DNA of 28,315 bases from NCBI GenBank assembly GCA_038245795.1, contig JBBRSC010000008.1, forward strand, positions 1-28,315. Direction: 5' to 3'. A program made the translations under genes and the position numbers. Source of the DNA: JBBRSC01 sp038245795. Lineage in GTDB: Bacteria; Actinomycetota; Acidimicrobiia; Acidimicrobiales; Microtrichaceae. Every line of letters begins with the position of its first letter. Position 1 is the first letter of the stretch. The notes under the pieces are model-generated. The model was not told where the DNA came from. It searched no databases and worked only from the letters and a program-made list of their open reading frames with translations. Below are positions 23,619 through 28,315 of this stretch, in pieces.

Positions 23619-25650
23619 CGAGGGCGCGGGCCTGCAGCTCCAAGTGGGTCTCGGTCATGCCACCCGGTTTGGGCGGCACCCACTCGTCATCGATCAGCGT
23701 CCACGCCAACGTGTCGTCGGCGAGATTGACCTCGAGGATGCCGTCGATACGGGCCGACAACGCCGGATCGCGGATCGGCACCATGGCCTCGACGCGTCGA
23801 TCAAGATTTCGTGGCATCAGATCCGCTGAACTCAGCCATGTCGACGGCCCGCCTCCCTCTCCGCCGGTCCTGAACCGGAAGATCCGAGAGTGTTCGAGGT
23901 AACGCCCGACGATGCTCCGGACCGAGATGTGCTCCGAAAGGCCGTCGACCTGGGGACGGAGACAACAAATACCACGCACGATCAGCCGAATGTTCACACC
24001 GTCGCCAGACGCACCGTAGAGCTCGTCGATGAGCACGGGATCGACCAGGCTGTTCATCTTCATGGTGATGCCACCGTCGGTGCCCATCGATCGCTCGAGA
24101 CGGATGAGCGAGATCAACTCCTCGCGGAGATGATCGGGGGCGACCTTGAGCACCCCATAGTTGACCTGGCGACCAAAGCCCGTGAGGTAGTTGAACAGCT
24201 GGCTGGCGTCGGCACCGATCTCGGGATCCGACGTCAAGAGCCCGACGTCCTCATAGAGTCGGGCCGTCTTGTTGTTGTAGTTACCCGTTCCCAGATGGCA
24301 GTACCGGCGGATGGTGTCACCTTCGGAGCGTGCCACCATCGAGATCTTGGCGTGTGTCTTGAGGCCCACCAGCCCGTAGACCACGTGGACTCCCGCGCGT
24401 TCGAGTCGTCTCGCCCATTCAATGTTGTTGGCCTCGTCGAAGCGCGCCTTGAGCTCGACGAGCGCCACGACCTGTTTGCCGGATTCCGCTGCGCGAATCA
24501 GCGCCGCGACGATGGGACTGTCGCCGGACGTTCGGTAAAGGGTCTGTTTGATCCCGAGGACCGCCGGATCCATCGAGGCCTGGCGGATGAACTCCTCGAC
24601 CGAGGTCGAGAAGCTGTCGTACGGATGGTGCACCAGCACATCGCGCCGTCGGAGGACCGCCAGCAGATCGGCGGGCTCACCGTCGTCGTCCGCCAGGACC
24701 TTCTGGGTGACGGGCGAGAATTCCTCATAGCGGAGGTCGGGCCGATCGATGCCGTGGATACTCCAGAGACCACTCAGGTCGATCGGTCCGTTATGAATGA
24801 ACGTGTCGTCATCGGTCAGGTCGAGCTCGCGTTGCAACAGTCCGAGCACTTCTTCGGACATTGCAGATTCCACCTCCAGCCGTACCGCACGTCCGAATCG
24901 CCGGCGCCGCACCTCGAGCTCGATGGCTGCCAGAAGGTCTTCGGCCTCCTCTTCCTCGAGATCGAGGTCGGCATTGCGAGTCACCCGGAAGACCACGTGC
25001 TCATCAACGGTCATCCCCGGGAAGAGCTCCTCGAGATGCGCCCCGATCACTTGTTCGATCGGTACGAACCGCTCGCCATCGCTCATCACCATGAATCTCG
25101 GGAGCACCGGCGGCACCTTCACCCGGGCGAAGCGCCGTTCCCCATCGACCGGATCGATCACGAAAACCGCAAGGTTCAGAGACAGATTGGAAATGTACGG
25201 AAAGGGATGGCCCGGATCGACCGCGAGTGGCGTGAGCACGGGAAAGACCCGACGATCAAACAGATCGCGCATCTCCCGTCGGTCCGTCGAGTCAAGTTCC
25301 TCCCACGAGGAGTAGCGGAGCCCCGCATCGGACAGGGCAGGCACGACCCCGTAGAGGAAGACCTGATCAGCTTCGCGTCCCAGGTCGGTGACCCGGGCAC
25401 CGATAAGCGACAGCTGTTCGGAGGCTGAGAGCCCGTCGGCGCTGCGTTTCCGCACGGACGCATCCACCTGATCCTTCAAACCGGCGACGCGAACCTGAAA
25501 GAATTCATCCAGGTTCTGGGAGAAGATCGCTAAAAACTTCGCCCGCTCGAGTGCCGGAGTCGCCGGGTCGGCCGCCAAGGCGAGCACTCGACGGTTGAAC
25601 TCCAGCCACGAGAGCTCACGGTTGATCAGCCTCGACTCGAGATCAGCCAT
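23611..25650 (-). CDS. ppk: Polyphosphate kinase 1
   Basis: 679 residues, full PPK1 length. N-terminal domain: LINRELSWLEFNRRVLALA and FLAIFSQNLDEFFQVRVAG; catalytic domains: HLGTGNYNNKTARLYEDVGL with His452 as the autophosphorylated residue (E. coli His435 equivalent) and SIVGRYLEHSRIF with His587 (His592 equivalent). It makes polyphosphate from ATP at the membrane, which fits the nearby phosphate operon. ATG 25650 is preceded by TAGCGT and 7 nt, without Shine-Dalgarno. The start codon lies in the first copy of a 23-bp tandem repeat. The Nudix gene overlaps its 3' end. Confidence 0.96.
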   Translation of the reverse strand: MADLESRLINRELSWLEFNRRVLALAADPATPALERAKFLAIFSQNLDEFFQVRVAGLKDQVDASVRKRSADGLSASEQLSLIGARVTDLGREADQVFLYGVVPALSDAGLRYSSWEELDSTDRREMRDLFDRRVFPVLTPLAVDPGHPFPYISNLSLNLAVFVIDPVDGERRFARVKVPPVLPRFMVMSDGERFVPIEQVIGAHLEELFPGMTVDEHVVFRVTRNADLDLEEEEAEDLLAAIELEVRRRRFGRAVRLEVESAMSEEVLGLLQRELDLTDDDTFIHNGPIDLSGLWSIHGIDRPDLRYEEFSPVTQKVLADDDGEPADLLAVLRRRDVLVHHPYDSFSTSVEEFIRQASMDPAVLGIKQTLYRTSGDSPIVAALIRAAESGKQVVALVELKARFDEANNIEWARRLERAGVHVVYGLVGLKTHAKISMVARSEGDTIRRYCHLGTGNYNNKTARLYEDVGLLTSDPEIGADASQLFNYLTGFGRQVNYGVLKVAPDHLREELISLIRLERSMGTDGGITMKMNSLVDPVLIDELYGASGDGVNIRLIVRGICCLRPQVDGLSEHISVRSIVGRYLEHSRIFRFRTGGEGGGPSTWLSSADLMPRNLDRRVEAMVPIRDPALSARIDGILEVNLADDTLAWTLIDDEWVPPKPGGMTETHLELQARALDV

Positions 25651-25673
25651 GAAATCAACGCTACAGGCGTCAT
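25626..25673 (-). other. Possible 15-codon upstream ORF overlapping ppk start
   Basis: The second repeat copy supplies an ATG at 25673 in a different frame from ppk; it reads 15 codons and stops at 25626, past the ppk start. If transcripts start at the upstream copy, ribosomes would read this before or instead of ppk. Coding status is unproven. Confidence 0.2.
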
Positions 25674-25693
25674 GAAATCAAAGCTACGGGCGT
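25648..25693 (-). repeat. Tandem 23-bp duplication of the ppk promoter/start unit
   Basis: 25648-25670 and 25671-25693 are adjacent direct copies, 21 of 23 bases identical. Each copy contains, on the minus strand, a -10-like hexamer (TAGCGT near ppk, TAGCTT upstream), the same 7-nt spacer TGATTTC and an ATG. Confidence 0.85.
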
Positions 25694-25697
25694 GCTG

Positions 25698-26003
25698 TCA
25701 GGAGCGGTTCTCGGGCCGTGGCTGCGGCGCGGGATCCATGTCGAGCTCCTGGGGATCCCAGTGCAGCAAGAAGTTCTCGCGCTCGGCATCGCGCTTGACC
25801 CGCTCGCGGTTGCGTTTGAACTGAGGATCGTGCGGCGGAACGAGCATCAATCTTGCCTGCATGCGAGCAGCAAAGTCGACCACGAGCGAGCGATCGCCGA
25901 AATCGCTTCGGACGTCCCAATGGGGAGCAACCGGACCGAGGTACACCACCGTGATCGACGCGCGGGGCGGTTCTGTTGGTGCGTCGGTGGTGAGGTCGGA
26001 CAT
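25698..26003 (-). CDS. Unrecognised 101-aa protein
   Basis: The N-terminal ~15 residues are polar, followed by an apparently folded part: ASITVVYLGPVAPHWDVRSD, FGDRSLVVDFAARMQARLML, then a charged segment (FKRNRERVKRDAERENFLLHW) and a Pro-rich acidic tail. No membrane segment or known motif is seen. ATG 26003 has GGAG 7-8 nt upstream and is preferred over an open frame to 26075. It lies upstream of ppk on the same strand, only 47 bp from its start, so the ppk promoter sits between. Function unknown. Confidence 0.7.
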   Translation of the reverse strand: MSDLTTDAPTEPPRASITVVYLGPVAPHWDVRSDFGDRSLVVDFAARMQARLMLVPPHDPQFKRNRERVKRDAERENFLLHWDPQELDMDPAPQPRPENRS

Positions 26004-26043
26004 CTTTTGGCTCCGGATGATCGAACGAGGCTGAGCACTTGAG

Positions 26044-26077
26044 GGTGTCAGGACACCGCTGGGTACGTCACCCAACG
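26044..26077 (-). promoter_or_regulatory. Two adjacent inverted repeats in leader of 101-aa gene
   Basis: In minus-strand RNA, CGUUGGGU-GACGU-ACCCAGCG (26077-26057) can form an 8-bp stem with one G-U pair; the same position is an A-C mismatch in plus-strand RNA. Directly after it GGTGTC-CT-GACACC (26057-26044) is a second perfect 6-bp inverted repeat. They could be an RNA control element or an operator; no T-run follows. Confidence 0.4.
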
Positions 26078-26087
26078 GCGGAGGGTG

Positions 26088-26093
26088 ATCGTA
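26088..26093 (-). promoter_or_regulatory. Candidate -10 of 101-aa gene
   Basis: Minus-strand TACGAT, the same hexamer used at the leaderless starts, but 84 nt from ATG 26003. It would give a leader of about 80 nt containing the two inverted repeats. The 140-bp gap 26004-26143 shows nothing else. Confidence 0.3.
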
Positions 26094-26143
26094 GCCCCAC
26101 GGCGGTCCGGACCTCTGATCACGACTCTGTGGGAAGGGGCCGG

Positions 26144-27709
26144 TCAGGACCCGAGGGTTGCTTCGACGGTCTTCTGTTCGCCCTTACGGTCGACGACAAT
26201 CGTCAACTTGTCGCCGGGTTTCAGACGGCGGATCTCGTTGCCCACTGCGGTCTTCGACGTGACCGTGGCGTCATTGATCTTGATGATCACGTCACCCTCG
26301 GCGATGCCCGCCGCCTCGGCACCGGATCCGGCTTCGACTCCGACCACAAAGGCACCATCGGTCCGGGTCACACCGAACTGGGTACGAACATCAGCCGGCT
26401 GATCGGCGATGTTCGTCGTGCGAACCCCGAGGACACCGCGATTCGCGGGTGCGGTTCCCTGTTCGCCTTTCCCGGCCTTGATGTCGTCGATCAAGGGCTT
26501 GATCTCGTCGATCGCAAGCGAGAAGCCGAGGCTCTGGCTGTTCTCGATGATGGCGGTGTTCATCCCGATGACCTTGCCTTCGGCATTCACGAGTGGCCCA
26601 CCGCTATTGCCGGGGTTGATGGCCGCGTCGGTTTGGATCAGGTGCTCGAGCGTCTCCCCGGGAGCTTCGATGGTGCGATCCAGAGCCGAAATGATCCCGC
26701 GGGTCACGGTGGGTTGGGCACCGAGGTTGAGCGCGTTGCCGATGGCAACGACGTCATCGCCGACGTTCGCTGCGTCCGAACTCCCCAGCTCTGCTGGAAC
26801 TGCGTCGGCCACGCCGTCGGCCTTGACGAGCGCAACGTCGTTGGCCTGGAACTCGCCCATCAGGGTTGCCTGGTGAGCGCTGCCGTCGGCATATTCGACT
26901 TCGATACCGGTCGCGCCTTCCACCACGTGGGCGTTGGTGAGGACGAGTCCGTCAGCGCTCAGCACGATGCCCGATCCTGTGGCAGCTTGAACGCCATTTG
27001 CTGTTCGACTAGTGGTCTTGATCGTGACCACTGACGGTCGCACCTTCTGGAGCACTCCACTGATGTTGAGCGAGTTCCCCGAGAGCACGACATTCGGTTG
27101 CGATTGCTGGCTGACCCGGATGGGCGCCGTCGTGGACTGGTTCGGAAAGGCGAAATACAGCCCGGTGGCCACCAGCGCTGACACCACCGCACCGACAACG
27201 GCCGCCATGAGCAGCGAGGGACCGGATCGTGACGCGTTGGCGTCCACCACCGCTGGACCGCCAGCAGCAGGACCGCCCGCGGACGCAGTCTGACGACCGA
27301 GCGTCGGATAGGTCGGCATCGTTGGACCGAGCGACGGCGGCAACGACCAGCTGCCCGGCGACTGGGGCGCGGCGCCATTGCCCCCGAGTGGCGGAGCACT
27401 CGCCCCGCCAGCGCTGGCTTGGCCCAGGTATGGCTGGGGCGCCAGCGTTGGCGCCGACGCCACACCGGGAACGGACTGGTACGCAGGCACCGGCTGATAC
27501 GCCGGCATGGTCGCGGTGCCGGGTGCCGGTGTCTGGAGGTAGCCCGGGGGCGGCATCGAGGGTGGTGTGTAGCTCAGTGCCGTGTTCGATGCGGGGCCGG
27601 CTGGCGACGCGGGGGGACCACTGGGTGGGGTCGGCGGTGTCCATCCGCCGAGCGGGACACCCTCGCTGGGCACCAGCGGGGTTGGATCTGTCAGTGGTGG
27701 TTCGTTCAT
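26144..27709 (-). CDS. Membrane-anchored HtrA/DegP-like serine protease with PDZ domain
   Basis: 521 residues. Residues 1-160 are a Pro/Gly/Ala/Tyr-rich cytoplasmic region; one membrane helix follows (~166-188, LLMAAVVGAVVSALVATGLYF). The trypsin-like domain has the full triad: His261 in LTNAHVVEG, Asp291 in NDVALVKAD and Ser369 in NPGNSGGPL. A single PDZ domain ends the protein (~425-521; VEAGSGAEAAGIAEGDVIIKI at its core, split over two strands). Such proteins (PepD/HtrA-type in mycobacteria) degrade or guard misfolded envelope proteins. ATG 27709 has AGGAGG 10 nt upstream (27725-27720); the frame opens to 27739. Divergent from whiB. Confidence 0.94.
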   Translation of the reverse strand: MNEPPLTDPTPLVPSEGVPLGGWTPPTPPSGPPASPAGPASNTALSYTPPSMPPPGYLQTPAPGTATMPAYQPVPAYQSVPGVASAPTLAPQPYLGQASAGGASAPPLGGNGAAPQSPGSWSLPPSLGPTMPTYPTLGRQTASAGGPAAGGPAVVDANASRSGPSLLMAAVVGAVVSALVATGLYFAFPNQSTTAPIRVSQQSQPNVVLSGNSLNISGVLQKVRPSVVTIKTTSRTANGVQAATGSGIVLSADGLVLTNAHVVEGATGIEVEYADGSAHQATLMGEFQANDVALVKADGVADAVPAELGSSDAANVGDDVVAIGNALNLGAQPTVTRGIISALDRTIEAPGETLEHLIQTDAAINPGNSGGPLVNAEGKVIGMNTAIIENSQSLGFSLAIDEIKPLIDDIKAGKGEQGTAPANRGVLGVRTTNIADQPADVRTQFGVTRTDGAFVVGVEAGSGAEAAGIAEGDVIIKINDATVTSKTAVGNEIRRLKPGDKLTIVVDRKGEQKTVEATLGS

Positions 27710-27869
27710 GGCGGTGCGGCCTCCTAGTTCGGCGGGCATTCACGTCCCAGCCGGTTCTCAACGTACCGACCGGTGCCACCAATGCCTTCGCCACTATGCC
27801 GTTGTTGACTGACATCGTCCGACCGTTGGAACAGATCTTGCTGTGACGGCGTTCAGTCCTAAGTGCAGG

Positions 27870-27887
27870 TCTGAGAGCCATCTCAGA
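27870..27887. repeat. Inverted repeat upstream of whiB
   Basis: TCTGAGA-GCCA-TCTCAGA: perfect 7-bp arms with a 4-base loop, about 80 bp before the whiB start in the 258-bp region between htrA and whiB. It may be an operator or a leader hairpin. I see no convincing sigma-70-like pair in this gap (TTGCTG/TAAGTG at 27838/27860 is weak). Confidence 0.5.
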
Positions 27888-27954
27888 GCTCAGTGTGTGC
27901 GAACAGGGAGGTTCGGGGCATGTTGTCTAGCGACACCAGTGACCACAGGTCGAC

Positions 27955-27960
27955 GGAGGA
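27955..27960 (+). promoter_or_regulatory. Shine-Dalgarno deciding whiB start
   Basis: GGAGGA lies 7 nt before ATG 27968. In-frame starts further upstream (27893, 27920) have no such site. Confidence 0.6.
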
Positions 27961-27967
27961 ACAACTC

Positions 27968-28219
27968 ATGGACTCGAATTGGATGGCAAGCGGGATGTGT
28001 GCCGATCAGCCACCGAGCCTGTTCTTCCCGAGCGACGGCGTCGGAGTCGAGGTCGCCAAACGACTGTGCGCGACCTGCCCGGTGAAGGCACAGTGCCTCG
28101 ACTATGCGCTTGATAATCGGATCGACCACGGGGTCTGGGGCGGCACCTCCGAGCGAGAACGGCGTCGGATCCTTCGCTCGCGTCGACTTCCAGTGCTGTC
28201 GGAACCGGCGCCCGTCTGA
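27968..28219 (+). CDS. WhiB-family iron-sulfur transcriptional regulator
   Basis: 83 residues. The four cluster-binding cysteines are Cys11, Cys34, Cys37 and Cys43 in the WhiB spacing C-x22-CxxC-x5-C, followed by the turn motif HGVWGG and a basic C-terminal helix (SERERRRILRSRR) for DNA contact. WhiB proteins hold a [4Fe-4S] cluster, bind the housekeeping sigma factor and respond to redox or nitric oxide; they are confined to Actinomycetota and their phages. Small size is normal. The DHGVWGG segment resembles the WhiB1/WhiB2 groups, but I do not assign a subtype. Transcribed away from the htrA-like gene. Confidence 0.95.
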   Translation: MDSNWMASGMCADQPPSLFFPSDGVGVEVAKRLCATCPVKAQCLDYALDNRIDHGVWGGTSERERRRILRSRRLPVLSEPAPV

Positions 28220-28265
28220 TGGACGTCGGGTCACGCTAGTACGAGTCTTGTTGCCCCGCCGCTCC

Positions 28266-28315
28266 TCAGGCCGTCTCCGGGTCGATCAGCCTCTGGCAAC
28301 GTCGTTCACCCCACT
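28266..28315 (-). CDS. Possible 3' end of a gene entering from the right edge
   Basis: One minus-strand frame is open from the window edge to a TGA at 28268-28266 and would end ...RRCQRLIDPETA. Only 15-16 codons are visible, so no family can be named. It would converge on whiB, 46 nt away. Confidence 0.3.
   Translation of the reverse strand, partial: WGERRCQRLIDPETA

Noticed and set aside
23890..25428. A 512-codon plus-strand open frame opposite ppk
   Set aside because: It mirrors the ppk codons; the product is His/Asp/Arg-rich without any motif, and ppk itself is unambiguous.

Overview
This window is high-GC bacterial DNA, packed with genes on both strands. A WhiB-type iron-sulfur regulator (end of window), a DivIVA-like coiled-coil protein, a membrane-anchored PDZ/Lon protease and a DUF2342 protein point to Actinomycetota. 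The presence of mreB and an N-terminal tag containing DDRLWRHPSEL make class Acidimicrobiia (Ilumatobacter/Microthrix-like) my best guess, but that is inference. I see no tRNA, rRNA, CRISPR array, transposase or phage gene. It reads as ordinary chromosome.

Layout. 1-5.4 kb: 3' part missing of a DivIVA-like coiled-coil gene, preceded on the same strand by a PDZ/Lon (YlbL-type) protease; then a two-helix membrane protein, an unrecognised 160-aa protein, a HEAT-repeat protein and a fold-III ornithine/lysine-type decarboxylase. 5.4-10.3 kb: a complete branched-chain amino acid type ABC importer read right to left (livG-livF-livH-livM-binding lipoprotein), its first four genes joined by 4-bp ATGA overlaps. 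10.4-12.1 kb: moaE, a 54-aa one-helix protein and mreB, overlapping or nearly touching. 12.2-16.6 kb: a one-helix PDZ protein without a protease domain, a degenerate SDR with a C-terminal helix, a DUF2342 zincin-like protein whose metal site looks broken, and an MFS transporter. 16.7-18.7 kb: a GT-C type membrane glycosyltransferase. 18.7-22.3 kb: a phosphate operon, pstB-phoU-phoR-phoB/regX3, read right to left behind a PHO-box-like pair of 11-bp repeats. 22.4-26.0 kb: a TetR regulator, a Nudix hydrolase, polyphosphate kinase and a 101-aa unknown. 26.1-28.2 kb: an HtrA-like membrane protease and the whiB gene. A possible 3' end of another gene enters at the right edge.

How it works together. 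Phosphate sensing (PhoR/PhoB/PhoU/PstB) lies next to polyphosphate synthesis (Ppk), so this is a phosphate-handling neighbourhood, though pstS, pstC and pstA are absent. Three envelope quality-control type proteins (PDZ/Lon, HtrA, PDZ-only) and two shape/growth proteins (DivIVA-like, MreB) give the rest a cell-envelope flavour.

The most striking signal on the DNA itself is a recurring start architecture: a TAnnnT hexamer followed by exactly 6-7 nt and then GTG or ATG, without a Shine-Dalgarno, at nine gene starts. This predicts leaderless mRNAs. At ppk this unit is tandemly duplicated (two 23-bp copies), giving two candidate leaderless starts in different frames.
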